Part shown: piece after piece, positions 53,817-63,228 of the stretch
How the letters are laid out: each line of letters begins with the position of its first letter
How positions within the stretch are numbered: position 1 is the stretch's first letter
Source: Pseudomonadota bacterium
GTDB lineage: Bacteria; Myxococcota_A; UBA796; GCA-2862545
Length of the DNA stretch: 64,000 nt
NCBI GenBank assembly: GCA_005776945.1
Contig: SXOB01000053.1
Coordinates: forward strand, 62,001-126,000
Reading direction: 5' to 3'
Position numbers and translations under genes: made by a program
Notes under the pieces: model-generated
Databases searched by the model: none
The model's input: the letters and a program-made list of their open reading frames with translations, nothing else
What the model was told of the DNA's origin: nothing

Positions 53817-54369
53817 GCAGCGCGCTAACGCCGGCGGCCCTGCGATAGCGGACCTCGCCTTGAACCTCGCCACCGCCATCACGTTGGCCCGCGCCGCTTG
53901 TGGTCCCGTCGTGGCCGCGATCGTGGCCAGCGGCGAGCACCGCGTCGCGTTCTGGCTCTTCCTCGTCGCCATCGCGTCCGACTTCGTGGACGGCTGGGTC
54001 GCGCGCGCGACGGGCAGCCCCCCGTGGCTGGGCGCGTGGCTGGACCCGCTGTGCGACAAGGCGTTGACGATGTGCACGTGGGGCGCGATCGTCGCCTACG
54101 ACCTGGGCCCATCCTGGCTCGGCTTGAGCATGATTCTGCGCGACACCATCGTCATCGCGCTCTGGGTGTTCTTCCGCCTGAAGGGGCGACGGGTGGACGC
54201 GGATGAGTGGGGTCAGATCGCAGTCGCCTACGAAGGGACTGCCCTTGCCATCCTGCTGTTCCATGACCCCTGGCTGGAGGTTCGCTGGCCCCTCGTCGGA
54301 ACCGTGATCGGCATCCTGGCTTTGACGCTGAGCATCGCGGGCCCGGTCCGCGCCCTGTCTCGACGTTAG
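53815..54369 (+). CDS. CDP-alcohol phosphatidyltransferase (PgsA-like), first of two
   Basis: The 184-residue membrane enzyme has the full CDP-alcohol motif D-x2-DG-x2-AR-x8-G-x3-D-x3-D in DFVDGWVARA ... GAWLDPLCD, plus several hydrophobic helices. It transfers a phosphatidyl group from CDP-diacylglycerol to an alcohol, probably glycerol phosphate. ATG 53815 would overlap the divergent nadB start by 2 bases and has a poor ribosome site. TTG 53860, upstream of LNLATAITLARA, is an alternative that leaves room for promoters. Confidence 0.85.
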   Translation: MQRANAGGPAIADLALNLATAITLARAACGPVVAAIVASGEHRVAFWLFLVAIASDFVDGWVARATGSPPWLGAWLDPLCDKALTMCTWGAIVAYDLGPSWLGLSMILRDTIVIALWVFFRLKGRRVDADEWGQIAVAYEGTALAILLFHDPWLEVRWPLVGTVIGILALTLSIAGPVRALSRR

Positions 54370-54377
54370 ACCCACGC

Positions 54378-54965
54378 GTGCAGCCTCTGATTCGTCCGAA
54401 CACGCTGACGGCCCTCCGGTTGCCGTTGGCCCCGCTGGCGGTCGTCTGCATGACTTGGGGGACGACCGAGGGGCTCGTCGCCGCGGCCGTGCTTGCGTTG
54501 CTCTTGGAGATCACCGACCTTGCCGACGGCGCAATCGCTCGCCGGTATGGGCTCGTCAGCCCCTTCGGCAGCCTCTTCGACCCTTTCAGCGACGCGTTCA
54601 GCCGTTTCACGCTCTTCCTCGGGCTGTACGCCATCGGCGTCGCTGACCTTTGGATGATCGTCGCCATCTTCTACCGTGACTCGTCGATCAGCTTTTTCCG
54701 CTCCGTCGCCGCCGTCCGCCAGGTGGTCCTCTCGGCCCGGCCCTCGGGGAAGATCAAGGCGATCGTCCAAGGCGTCGCCACCCAAATCGTCTTCATCGTG
54801 CTTGTCGTCCAAGCTCTGCAGCCATCGTGGACGTGGCTGAACGACATCCCGTGGTGGACGATGGCGCTGATGACCGTGGTCACGGTCGCCTCATTCTTCG
54901 ACTACTTCTTCGCCAACTTGCCGCTCTTGCGCGCCGCTTGGGACAACGTTCCCGACCCCCCATGA
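54378..54965 (+). CDS. CDP-alcohol phosphatidyltransferase, second of two
   Basis: This 195-residue membrane protein carries the same catalytic motif (DLADGAIARR ... GSLFDPFSD) and about six hydrophobic segments. It differs strongly from its neighbour, so it is likely to use another alcohol (for example a different head group or inositol-type acceptor) or make a different lipid. GTG 54378 lies 8 bases after the upstream stop. Its stop overlaps pyrD as ATGA. Confidence 0.88.
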   Translation: MQPLIRPNTLTALRLPLAPLAVVCMTWGTTEGLVAAAVLALLLEITDLADGAIARRYGLVSPFGSLFDPFSDAFSRFTLFLGLYAIGVADLWMIVAIFYRDSSISFFRSVAAVRQVVLSARPSGKIKAIVQGVATQIVFIVLVVQALQPSWTWLNDIPWWTMALMTVVTVASFFDYFFANLPLLRAAWDNVPDPP

Positions 54966-55963
54966 GCCCGATCGACGCGCTCTGGCCGGCCCTGCGGTCC
55001 GCCATCTTCCTCATGGACGCCGAAACCGCCCACGAGTGGACGATGGACCTCCTCGCGAGCGCACCACGAACCGCCGCGGCGATGCTCGGACCGTGGCTCG
55101 GAGGACGGCCCGAGGCGCTTCGGGAAGTCGGCGGCGTCCGATGGCGGAATCCCGTCGGCCTCGCGGCGGGCCTCGACAAGGACGGCCGCGCCATCGCGTT
55201 TTGGTCCCACATCGGCTTTGGCGCCGTCGAGGTGGGCACGGTCACCGCCAAGGCCCAGCCAGGCAACGATCGCCCTCGCCTCTGGCGCCTCCCCGAACAC
55301 CGCGCCCTCGTCAATCGGCTGGGATTCAACAACCGGGGAAGCGAGGCGCTCGCGTCGACGCTGCGGACGTTCCGCGAGCGCGGCGGCGGGCCCGTTCCCG
55401 TGGGCGCCAACGTGGGCAAGTCGAAGGTGACGCCCAACGAATCGGCCACCGAGGACTACGTCACCTCCATCGAACGCCTTGCCGGGCTCGTGGAGTGGTT
55501 CACGGTCAACGTCTCTTCGCCCCACACGCCGGGCCTGCGCGACCTGCAGGCCGCCGCCTCGTTGCGCGAGCTGCTGCCTCGCGCCGTGGATGCCGCTCAA
55601 GGGACGCCCGTCTGGCTCAAGATTGCGCCGGACCTCGACGACGAAGGTGTCGTCGACGCGATCGAGGCGGCTCGGCACGCCGGAGTTCGCGCGATCGTCG
55701 CGACGAACACGACCCTCCGCAGGACAGGCGTCGATACGCCGCACCCCGGGGGCATGAGCGGACGCCCCCTCTACCCTTTGGCCACGGCCACGATCGAGAG
55801 GGCGATTGCTCAGCCCCTGCCGGTCATCGGCGCCGGGGGGATCGACGGTGTGGAGCGCGCGCGGGAGCGGCTCGACGCGGGCTGCGTCGCGGTCATGGTG
55901 TACTCGGCCCTTGTCTTTGAAGGTCCCGGGCTCCCCTCGAGGATCACGAGGGGCCTCGCTTGA
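54962..55963 (+). CDS. pyrD: Dihydroorotate dehydrogenase (quinone, class 2)
   Basis: The 333-residue FMN enzyme has the helical N-terminal membrane-contact segment of class 2, with MDAETAHEWTMDLL. It also has NPVGLAAGLDKDG, NRLGFNNRG, the catalytic Ser in NVSSPHTPGLRDLQ, TNTTLRR, GGMSGRPLYPLAT and VIGAGGIDG. It oxidises dihydroorotate and reduces quinone in the membrane. ATG 54962 overlaps the upstream stop as ATGA and its own stop overlaps the following lipoprotein gene. Confidence 0.96.
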   Translation: MSPIDALWPALRSAIFLMDAETAHEWTMDLLASAPRTAAAMLGPWLGGRPEALREVGGVRWRNPVGLAAGLDKDGRAIAFWSHIGFGAVEVGTVTAKAQPGNDRPRLWRLPEHRALVNRLGFNNRGSEALASTLRTFRERGGGPVPVGANVGKSKVTPNESATEDYVTSIERLAGLVEWFTVNVSSPHTPGLRDLQAAASLRELLPRAVDAAQGTPVWLKIAPDLDDEGVVDAIEAARHAGVRAIVATNTTLRRTGVDTPHPGGMSGRPLYPLATATIERAIAQPLPVIGAGGIDGVERARERLDAGCVAVMVYSALVFEGPGLPSRITRGLA

Positions 55964-57288
55964 AGCGTCTCTCCCCGGTGCTCCTTCTCCTCGGCGCGTG
56001 CGTCAAGATCCCGAGCGCCCTGATGCTCGAGCCCACGCAGACCGCCACGAGCGCCCCGATCGTGCCGACGGACGAGGCGACGACGTTGGCCGCCATGCTC
56101 AACGGCGATCCACTCGCTCGGAGGGTCCGCCTGCCGACGGTGGCGTCCTTCGAGTCCGTGGCCTGGGGCGCCCCCTACGCTGCGGCGGCGACGGCGATCG
56201 CCGAGGCGGAGCGGTCCGCGTCGCCGGACCTTCTGTTGCGATTGGAGGCCGATTGGAACGGCACCGCCGCCGTTGCCCTGGCGCGAGGCGTCGCGGCTGG
56301 CCGAATCGAGGAGGCCTTTTCGCGCGACCGCGCCGCCCGCGAAGTCGCCCTCATGTTGGGACCGTTGGCGCCGGCTGTGACGGGCGCGTCGACGGACGAC
56401 GCGACCACCCTCGATTGGCTGGGCCCCGTGGCCCAGCGACGCGATCGGGCCCTCATGCTCTCCGCCGATCGCGTGTTGGCAGGCTGGCTGTCCGGGCCCA
56501 GCGTTCCCGCGGGGCCCGTGATCGCCGCGCTCGACGGGCAACTCTACGACGGGCTGCGGGAGCGCCCGCTTGCGCGAGCGCTGGTCGCCCGAAGTGCGCC
56601 GCCACAACCGTCGCCCGCTGCACTCGAGGCGCTCGAACGCGCGACGAACTTGGCCTTGCAGCGCTCTGCGGCCGATCGGGATCGCGAGCAGGCGGCTTGG
56701 GCCAAGGCGCGCGACGCCGCTTCCGCCGAGGTGGGGGGAGTCGACCCCGTGAAGGCCTGGCTGGATCGCGCCTTCGACGCTGCGCTGACCCAAGGGGGTG
56801 ATCCAACGGCGACGGGCGCGGCCCTTGTGGCCGACGCCGCCCGCCGCTGGGATGCCTCTTGTCACGACATCGCCTGCCTTGGCCTCGATCGCGTCGGCAC
56901 GTTGGCGCGGGGCGACGCCTGGGGAGCGGAACCCGGCCACTTTGGCGACGTCTGGGTCGTCATTGCGCTCAACGACGCGCTGAAGACGATGGACGTCGCT
57001 CAGCAATCCGTGCTTTACCCCATTGCCCTGCCCAACCTCATCGACGCCGTGGTCGGAAGCGGCGGCGCGCCCCTGCCCGTCGACCTGCTCGAACGCCGCA
57101 AGCCGGATGAGGCGACGTGGCTCGCGATCGGACGGAGTCTCGGAGAGCCGGGCGCCACAGATTGGCCTGGGGCGCGCCACGCCATCGGCCAACACTTGGC
57201 TCGCATCGCCCGTGCAGCGGCCGCCGAGGCCCCCGAAGGCGATCGACGAACTCAACTGACGTCCATCGCCGATCGCGCTGCGCCTTGA
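55960..57288 (+). CDS. Lipoprotein of unknown function
   Basis: The 442-residue product begins MKRLSPVLLLLGACVK with lipobox LGAC. The mature part is Ala-rich and helical, with one Cys pair (CHDIAC) and no recognised domain. It starts at TTG 55960 overlapping the pyrD stop as TTGA, so it is translated with pyrD although the link is unclear. It ends 38 bases before tRNA-Gly. Confidence 0.65.
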   Translation: MKRLSPVLLLLGACVKIPSALMLEPTQTATSAPIVPTDEATTLAAMLNGDPLARRVRLPTVASFESVAWGAPYAAAATAIAEAERSASPDLLLRLEADWNGTAAVALARGVAAGRIEEAFSRDRAAREVALMLGPLAPAVTGASTDDATTLDWLGPVAQRRDRALMLSADRVLAGWLSGPSVPAGPVIAALDGQLYDGLRERPLARALVARSAPPQPSPAALEALERATNLALQRSAADRDREQAAWAKARDAASAEVGGVDPVKAWLDRAFDAALTQGGDPTATGAALVADAARRWDASCHDIACLGLDRVGTLARGDAWGAEPGHFGDVWVVIALNDALKTMDVAQQSVLYPIALPNLIDAVVGSGGAPLPVDLLERRKPDEATWLAIGRSLGEPGATDWPGARHAIGQHLARIARAAAAEAPEGDRRTQLTSIADRAAP

Positions 57289-57326
57289 CAGGACGGGGTA
57301 CACCGGCGTTAGGCGCAGCCTGCTCT

Positions 57327-57401
57327 GCGGGTGTAGCTCAGTGGTAGAGCTCCACGTTGCCAACGTGGTTGTCGTGAGTTCAAATCTCATCACCCGCTCC
57401 A
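57327..57401 (+). tRNA. tRNA-Gly (GCC)
   Basis: The 75-base cloverleaf has acceptor stem GCGGGTG/CACCCGC, D-arm GCTCAGTGGTAGAGC, anticodon loop TTGCCAA (GCC), and T-loop GAGTTCAAATCTC. CCA is encoded at 57399-57401. A strong terminator follows. Confidence 0.97.
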
Positions 57402-57411
57402 CTTCTTTCGA

Positions 57412-57446
57412 ACGGCCCTCCCTTCGCGGAGGGCCGTGACGTTTTC
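57412..57446 (+). terminator. Intrinsic terminator after tRNA-Gly
   Basis: The 10-bp stem ACGGCCCTCC/GGAGGGCCGT with a 6-base loop is followed within 5 bases by TTTT. It lies 10 bases after the tRNA 3' end and just upstream of the next gene. Confidence 0.8.
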
Positions 57447-57451
57447 GGGCC

Positions 57452-59050
57452 ATGCCGCTGCTCGTCCAAAACGTCCCCTGGCCCGATGACGGCCGAACCC
57501 CAGAGCAGCGCGCCGCGACCGCCCTGCGAATGGGCGTGGCCGACGTCCTCAGCGTCACGCTCGTCCGCCGGTCGCTCGACGCCAGGTCGCGCGCGCCGCT
57601 TTGGCGAGCGGTCCTGCGCGTCGAGGTGCGGGACGAGGCGCGTTGTCTCGCCCGGAAAATCGCAGGTGTCCGGACCTGGACCGAGCGAGACGGGGGCCGG
57701 TATGGCCTCGAAGCGGCACCGCCGCGCAAGGCGGCGGCCGCCGGACGACCCATCGTCGTCGGTGCCGGTCCCGCCGGGCTCTTTGCCTCACTCTGGCTCG
57801 CCGAAGCTGGACGCCCTCCGATTCTTCTCGAGCGCGGCAGCCCCGTCGAAGAACGTGTCGGCATCGTCAACGCGGCCTGGCGCCATGCCACGGCGCCGGG
57901 GCCCGACGACAACGTCGTGTACGGGGAAGGTGGCGCGGGCACGTTTTCGGACGGCAAGATCTACACCCGTCGACGCGACGGCGAGGTCGGCTGGATCTTC
58001 CAGCGGTTGATCCAGTTCGGCGCGGACCCCGAGGCACTGCAAGAGGCCTGGGCCCATCTTGGCACCGACCGCATCCGCGCGATCCTCCCACCTTTCCGCG
58101 CCCGCCTCGCCGAACTCGGCGCCGATGTCCGATTCCACGCCCGCGTGGTTCGATTCGAGGTGGAGGGGGGCGAGGTCCGGGGTGTCGAACTGTCCGACGG
58201 GACGCAGATCGAAGGTTCACCGGTCATCGTCGCCGCGGGCCACTCGGCGCGCGACGCGATGGCGTCCCTCCTCGCAATTGGCTGCCAAGCCGAGGTTCGC
58301 CCCATCGCTGTCGGCGTCCGCATCGAGCATCCGCAGAAGTTGATCGACTCCGCCCGCTACGGGCGGCCCGAGCGCGGCGACCTGCCCCCGGCCACATACC
58401 GCTTGTCCTGCGAGGCCACGGCCGGCCGAAAGGCGCACACGTTCTGCATGTGCCCTGGCGGAATGGTCGTGCCGGCGAGCGCCCAGGACGGCCACCTCGT
58501 GGTGAACGGAATGTCGTTCGCCGCTCGCCGCGCGATGTGGGCCAACTCGGCGGTCATCGTTGACGTCGGGCCCGAGGACTACGCCGCCGCGGGGGCCCGT
58601 CCCGGCGATCCCCTCGCTGGAGTGGCCTTCCAGAATCACCTCGAGACGAGGGCCTTCGCGCTGACGGGAGGTAGCTGGGCGGCGCCCGCCAGCCTCGCGT
58701 CGGATTTCATGGCTCGCAAGGTGTCTTCGACGCTGCCCCGAACGTCGTACCCCCACGGGGTGGCGCCAGCGGATCTTTGGGATTTGTTTCCGGCGCCCGT
58801 GGCCGAGGGCCTCGTCGCGGCGCTGCGACGCTTCGACCGCGAAGTTCCCGGCTTCGCCGGCCCGGAGGCCGTCCTGATGGGCCCCGAGTCGCGTACGACC
58901 TCCCCGGTCCGATTCCTCCGCGGCCCGAATTTGGAATCCGTCGGCGTTCGCGGCTTGTTTCCGTGCGGGGAAGGCGCCGGCTACGGCGGGGGCATCATCT
59001 CGTGCGCCCTGGATGGCCAGCGGGTCGCGCGCGCCGTGCTCGGCGATTAG
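57452..59050 (+). CDS. FAD-dependent dehydrogenase of the COG2509 type
   Basis: The 532-residue flavoprotein has an N-terminal domain (about 1-95) with VLSVTLVRRSLDARSR, characteristic of this group. The FAD loop IVVGAGPAGLFASLWLAEAG follows, then YGEGGAGTFSDGKIYTRR, MCPGGMVVPA and the C-terminal GLFPCGEGAGYGGGIISCA. The substrate is not known for most members. The ATG is 5 bases after the terminator T-run, so its promoter must lie close by or within the tRNA region. Confidence 0.88.
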   Translation: MPLLVQNVPWPDDGRTPEQRAATALRMGVADVLSVTLVRRSLDARSRAPLWRAVLRVEVRDEARCLARKIAGVRTWTERDGGRYGLEAAPPRKAAAAGRPIVVGAGPAGLFASLWLAEAGRPPILLERGSPVEERVGIVNAAWRHATAPGPDDNVVYGEGGAGTFSDGKIYTRRRDGEVGWIFQRLIQFGADPEALQEAWAHLGTDRIRAILPPFRARLAELGADVRFHARVVRFEVEGGEVRGVELSDGTQIEGSPVIVAAGHSARDAMASLLAIGCQAEVRPIAVGVRIEHPQKLIDSARYGRPERGDLPPATYRLSCEATAGRKAHTFCMCPGGMVVPASAQDGHLVVNGMSFAARRAMWANSAVIVDVGPEDYAAAGARPGDPLAGVAFQNHLETRAFALTGGSWAAPASLASDFMARKVSSTLPRTSYPHGVAPADLWDLFPAPVAEGLVAALRRFDREVPGFAGPEAVLMGPESRTTSPVRFLRGPNLESVGVRGLFPCGEGAGYGGGIISCALDGQRVARAVLGD

Positions 59051-59101
59051 CCGCCCATCCTTTGGCACGGGTCCCACGGGCCTGGCCCCAGTGGAGAGAC
59101 C

Positions 59102-60112
59102 ATGCCCGTTCGCATCGCAATCAACGGTTTCGGCCGCATCGGACGTCAGGTGGTTCGGGCCGCGTGGAATCGTCCCGACGTCGCGTTCGTCCACATCAAC
59201 GACCTCACCGACGCCAAGATGTTGGCGTACCTGCTCAAGCACGACACCGTGCACGGCACATGGGAACACGATGTGTCGGCCACGGCGGAAGGCCTGGTCA
59301 TCGATGGCAAACTTGTCCCGGTCACCGCGGAGAAGGACCCGGCGCTCCTGCCCTGGGCCGCTCGAAACGTCGACGTCGTCCTCGAGTGTACGGGCCTGTT
59401 CACCTCCAAGGCGAAGGCGGAGGCTCACCGCACGGCGGGCGCCCGCAAGGTCCTCATCTCGGCGCCGGGCGGGAAAGACGTCGACGCGACGTTCGTCTAC
59501 GGCGTGAATCACAAGAACTACGACCCCGCCAACCACCACGTGGTTTCCAACGCGTCCTGCACCACGAATTGCCTCGCGCCGTTGGCGTCCGTGCTGCACG
59601 AATCGGTCGGTATCGTCGCGGGTCTCGTCCACACGGTTCACAGCTACACGATGGACCAGAACCTGTTGGACGCACCCCACCGCAAGGGGTCCTTTCGGCG
59701 TGCGCGCGCTGCGGCTCAGAACATGGTTCCGACCGAGACGGGAGCAGCAAAGGCCATCGGCCTCGTCATTCCGGCGCTCGCGGGCAAGCTCAATGGCCTC
59801 GCCATGCGGGTGCCAACGCCGAACGTCAGCATCGTCGACCTCACCTTCACGGCGGCCCGCGACACGACGAAGGAGGAGATCAACGCCGCACTGACGGCCG
59901 CGGCGGCGGGCCCCCTCGCTGGCGTCCTCGTCGCGTCGACCGATGAACTCGTCAGCAGCGACCTCATCGGCCACCCGGCCTCGTCGATCGTCGATCTCCC
60001 GTTGACCGATGTGATCGGCGGACGCCTCGTGAAAGTCCTTTCCTGGTACGACAACGAATGGGGTTTCTCGTGCCGGATGGCGGACATGGCCGTGGTGTTG
60101 GGGGCCAAATGA
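59102..60112 (+). CDS. gap: Glyceraldehyde-3-phosphate dehydrogenase
   Basis: The 336-residue enzyme has the Rossmann start INGFGRIGRQVVRA, Asp34 in HIND (favouring NAD), catalytic Cys153 in SNASCTTNC and His180 in HTVHSYTMDQ. The C-terminal WYDNEWGFSCRM completes the signature. It forms 1,3-bisphosphoglycerate in glycolysis. Its stop overlaps pgk as ATGA, opening a three-gene glycolytic operon. Confidence 0.98.
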   Translation: MPVRIAINGFGRIGRQVVRAAWNRPDVAFVHINDLTDAKMLAYLLKHDTVHGTWEHDVSATAEGLVIDGKLVPVTAEKDPALLPWAARNVDVVLECTGLFTSKAKAEAHRTAGARKVLISAPGGKDVDATFVYGVNHKNYDPANHHVVSNASCTTNCLAPLASVLHESVGIVAGLVHTVHSYTMDQNLLDAPHRKGSFRRARAAAQNMVPTETGAAKAIGLVIPALAGKLNGLAMRVPTPNVSIVDLTFTAARDTTKEEINAALTAAAAGPLAGVLVASTDELVSSDLIGHPASSIVDLPLTDVIGGRLVKVLSWYDNEWGFSCRMADMAVVLGAK

Positions 60113-61299
60113 ACGTCCCTGGGCTCGACACCCTGCAAGTTGAGGGGCGCGTCGCGCTCGTCCGAGTGGACTTCAACGTTCCGCTCGACGGCGACACGGT
60201 CGCCGACGACACCCGCATCCGCGGCGCACTCTCCACCATCAAGGCCTTGCGGAGCTCAGGCGCCAAGTTGGTCCTTGCGAGCCACTTGGGGCGCCCCAAG
60301 GATCAACGCGAAGCGAAGTACAGCCTGCTGCCCGTCGGGGCGCGCCTCGCGGAGTTGCTCGACGACGAAGTCGTCTTCTCGGAAGAAATCGTCGGCACTG
60401 AGGTCGGCCACCTCGTCAAGGACCTGCCCGCCGGCGGCGTGATGCTCCTGGAGAACCTGCGCTTTGACCCTCGCGAGAAGGCCGGCGACGTGGCCTTCGG
60501 CCGCCAACTCGCGGATCTGGCCCATGTCTTTGTTCAAGACGCCTTTGGCTGCCTGCACCGGCCGGACGCCTCCATCACTGGCGTGCCAAAGTGGCTGCCA
60601 TCAGCCGCTGGCCACTTGGTTGCGGCCGAGGTGGCGGCACTCGCTCCCCTCGTCGACGTGAACACCCCGGACCATTTCCGCCCGTACGCGGCGATCCTCG
60701 GCGGCGCGAAGGTGTCGGACAAGATGGGCGTCGTCGAGGCCCTCGCGCGTCGCGTAGACCACCTGTTCATTGGCGGCGCGATGGCGACGACCTTTCTCGC
60801 GGCTCAAGGCGTCGCCGTCGGCGCCAGTCGGGTCGAGGCCGACCGCGTGGAGTCCACGGCGGCCTTGCTTGCACGTCTGCAGCAGCGGGGAGTCAAAGTC
60901 CACTTGCCGGTGGACCACGTCGTCGCCGAGACATTTGCGGAGAACGCGCCCGCGCGGGTGGTCGACGCCATCCCCGAAGGCATGATGGCGCTCGACATCG
61001 GCCCGGCCACCGTATCGGCCTGGTCCACCCTCCTGAACCGCTGCCAGGCGATCTTTTGGAATGGTCCCATGGGCGTGTTCGAGTGGGACGCCTTCAGTGG
61101 CGGTACGCGCGGCATCGCTGAAGCGGTTGCCGCGAATACGGGCCTCACGGTCGTCGGCGGCGGGGACAGCGCCGCAGCCGCAGTCCGCTTCGGGATCGCG
61201 GATCGGATTCGACACGTCTCGACCGGCGGTGGCGCGAGCCTCGAGTTCATCGAGCAAGGTGACCTGGTTGGCCTCGCCGCCCTGAGGAAGAAGGGATGA
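60109..61299 (+). CDS. pgk: Phosphoglycerate kinase
   Basis: The 396-residue enzyme has VALVRVDFNVPLDG, LASHLGRPK, LLENLRFDPREKAGD and YAAILGGAKVSDK. The nucleotide-side motifs are IGGAMATTFLAAQG, FWNGPMGVFEWDAF and VVGGGDSAAA, with STGGGASLEFIE near the end. It makes ATP from 1,3-bisphosphoglycerate. ATG 60109 overlaps the gap stop, and its own stop overlaps tpiA. Confidence 0.98.
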   Translation: MNVPGLDTLQVEGRVALVRVDFNVPLDGDTVADDTRIRGALSTIKALRSSGAKLVLASHLGRPKDQREAKYSLLPVGARLAELLDDEVVFSEEIVGTEVGHLVKDLPAGGVMLLENLRFDPREKAGDVAFGRQLADLAHVFVQDAFGCLHRPDASITGVPKWLPSAAGHLVAAEVAALAPLVDVNTPDHFRPYAAILGGAKVSDKMGVVEALARRVDHLFIGGAMATTFLAAQGVAVGASRVEADRVESTAALLARLQQRGVKVHLPVDHVVAETFAENAPARVVDAIPEGMMALDIGPATVSAWSTLLNRCQAIFWNGPMGVFEWDAFSGGTRGIAEAVAANTGLTVVGGGDSAAAAVRFGIADRIRHVSTGGGASLEFIEQGDLVGLAALRKKG

Positions 61300-62060
61300 G
61301 GCGACCGTTCGTCGCCGGCAATTGGAAACTCAACCGAGGTCCGGCCGACGCGGTCGCATTGGCGGAGGCGCTCCGCAGCGCCGTCTCCCCCTCCATCCCT
61401 GCCACGGTCGCCGTGTTTCCAACCACCCTGAGCGTCCACGCCGTCGGCAAGTGCCTGTCCGGCTCAGCCGTCGCGGTCGGCGTCCAGGACGTTGCACCCG
61501 TCGCCCTAGGGGCATGGACCGGGGACACCTCTGCAGCCATGGCGCGTGCGATCGGATGCGACTTCGCGCTGGTTGGCCACAGCGAAAGGCGCGCACGCCA
61601 CCAGGAGTCCATCGAATCGACACGCGCGAAGATCGTAGCGGTTCTGGACGCCGGCTTGTTGCCCGTGCTTTGTGTCGGTGAGACGCTCGACGAACGGCAA
61701 ACGGGCCGGGCTGAGGCGACCGTTCTCGCCCAGCTGGCAGGAGCCCTCGACGGACTGCCCGACGACCGCCTGAGCGGCCTTTCGCTGGCCTACGAACCGG
61801 TATGGGCGATCGGAACGGGTCAGGTAGCCACGCCAGATGTCGCCCAGGCCATGCACGCCACCCTCCGCGGCTGGCTCGGGGCAAACCGACCCGTCTGGGT
61901 GGCCGAAGACCTGCGCATCCTCTACGGCGGCTCGGTGGCCCCTGGGAACGCCGCGGAATTGCTTGCCATGCCTGACATCGACGGCGCCCTCGTTGGGGGC
62001 GCCAGCCTCGACGCGGCCTCTTTCCTTGCCATCGTGGACGCCGCCCTGAGGGGCGCCTGA
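61296..62060 (+). CDS. tpiA: Triosephosphate isomerase
   Basis: The 254-residue barrel enzyme shows Asn9 and Lys11 in AGNWKLNRG, catalytic His95 in VGHSERR and catalytic Glu167 in AYEPVWAIGTGQVAT. The phosphate-binding YGGSVAPGNA and GALVGGASLDA close the protein. It interconverts dihydroxyacetone phosphate and glyceraldehyde phosphate. It is the last gene of gap-pgk-tpiA and converges with tRNA-Leu and secG. Confidence 0.98.
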   Translation: MRRPFVAGNWKLNRGPADAVALAEALRSAVSPSIPATVAVFPTTLSVHAVGKCLSGSAVAVGVQDVAPVALGAWTGDTSAAMARAIGCDFALVGHSERRARHQESIESTRAKIVAVLDAGLLPVLCVGETLDERQTGRAEATVLAQLAGALDGLPDDRLSGLSLAYEPVWAIGTGQVATPDVAQAMHATLRGWLGANRPVWVAEDLRILYGGSVAPGNAAELLAMPDIDGALVGGASLDAASFLAIVDAALRGA

Positions 62061-62068
62061 AGAAAACG

Positions 62069-62150
<82 letters not shown>

Positions 62151-62228
62151 AATCCCGATGTTGCCACCGGGCGCTCGCGCATAACGAGCGGTCGGCGGAA
62201 GGCAAAGCCCAAAAGCGCCTCGCCAACC

Positions 62229-62591
62229 TTATCGGCGCGAAGGCGTGATCTCTGGCTGCGGCATCTCGTCGGGGATGACGACCTCGCCCCCGCTCCCGAG
62301 GGCCGCCTCTTCCTGGCGCAAGCGGAGCAATTCCTCTTCGACGTTTGCGTCCGCCATCATCCGACGATTGCTGTACAGAGCCAGCGTCAGGCTCGTACCC
62401 ATGAACATGAAGGCGACGACCGTGGTGGCGCGCTGCAACAGGTTCGTGGGGCCCCGCGGGCCAAAGAGCGTCGACGTTCCGCCACCGCCAAAGGCGGCGC
62501 CCACGTCACTGCCCTTTCCCGGCTGCAGCACGATGACGAGCACCAGGAGGGCGGCCAACAAGACGTGAAGCGTGACGACGAACAAGTACAT
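62229..62591 (-). CDS. secG: Preprotein translocase subunit SecG
   Basis: The 120-residue protein has two transmembrane helices (about 3-24 and 53-73). Between them lies the family loop LQPGKGSDVGAAFGGG and TLFGPRGPTNLLQRAT, which is diagnostic of SecG. A charged C-terminal tail of about 45 residues is longer than in small SecG proteins. It sits between a Fur-family regulator and tRNA-Leu; the tpiA-secG-tRNA-Leu neighbourhood is common in bacteria, here with tpiA convergent. Confidence 0.95.
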   Translation of the reverse strand: MYLFVVTLHVLLAALLVLVIVLQPGKGSDVGAAFGGGGTSTLFGPRGPTNLLQRATTVVAFMFMGTSLTLALYSNRRMMADANVEEELLRLRQEEAALGSGGEVVIPDEMPQPEITPSRR

Positions 62592-62603
62592 GGCGCGCCA
62601 GAG

Positions 62604-63068
62604 CTAATCCCCGAGACCGGGTGCGCCAACGGGGGGCCTGCAACCAGCGAGACACTCACCGTAAATCTCGTGCTTATGGCTCACGACCCGCATGCCGTAG
62701 CGGGCGGCGACGCGTTCTTGGAGGGCCTCCACTTCGGGCTCCTCATACTCGACCACCCGGCCACAACGGACGCAGATGAGATGGTCGTGGTGCGCATCGG
62801 CGTCGATGGGCTCGTAGAGCGTCTGCCCACCATCGAAGCGATGTTCAGAGGCAAGGCCCCAGTCGGCCAACATCCGCATCGTACGGTAGACGGTCGCAAA
62901 TCCGACCCCAGGAGAGATTCGCTTCGCAAGGTCGAGAATGTCCAGCAGGCTCAGGTGCCGGCCGGCCTCGAAAAACACCGTTGCGATGGCGTCGCGCTGC
63001 CCGGTTGTCCGACGGCCGTCGCGCGACAACCGCGCACGAAAGCGCTCCAACGCAACCGCCGCGTCCAT
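62604..63068 (-). CDS. Fur-family transcription regulator
   Basis: The 154-residue protein has the winged-helix start with RRTTGQRDAIATVFFEAG, the helix GVGFATVYRTMRML and the metal region HHDHLICVRCGRVVEYEE. A second Cys pair (CLAGC) near the C-terminus provides a structural zinc site with CVRC. It could be Fur, Zur or PerR; I cannot tell which from the sequence. ATG 63068 has a G-rich Shine-Dalgarno sequence 4 bases away; longer upstream frames overlap the region before rplQ and lack homology. Confidence 0.92.
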   Translation of the reverse strand: MDAAVALERFRARLSRDGRRTTGQRDAIATVFFEAGRHLSLLDILDLAKRISPGVGFATVYRTMRMLADWGLASEHRFDGGQTLYEPIDADAHHDHLICVRCGRVVEYEEPEVEALQERVAARYGMRVVSHKHEIYGECLAGCRPPVGAPGLGD

Positions 63069-63228
63069 GGCGCCCCCCCAAGGGTGCTGTAGCCTGCCCA
63101 CGGCCATTCCCAGCGCCAAGACCGAGCGGCCCTGGCCGTCCGTTCCGCCATTCGCCCTCGACAGCCTGGGCGACGGGAGTTCGCACATGTCGGAGGCGGC
63201 GCACGCCGTCACCCCCGACACCCGGACA

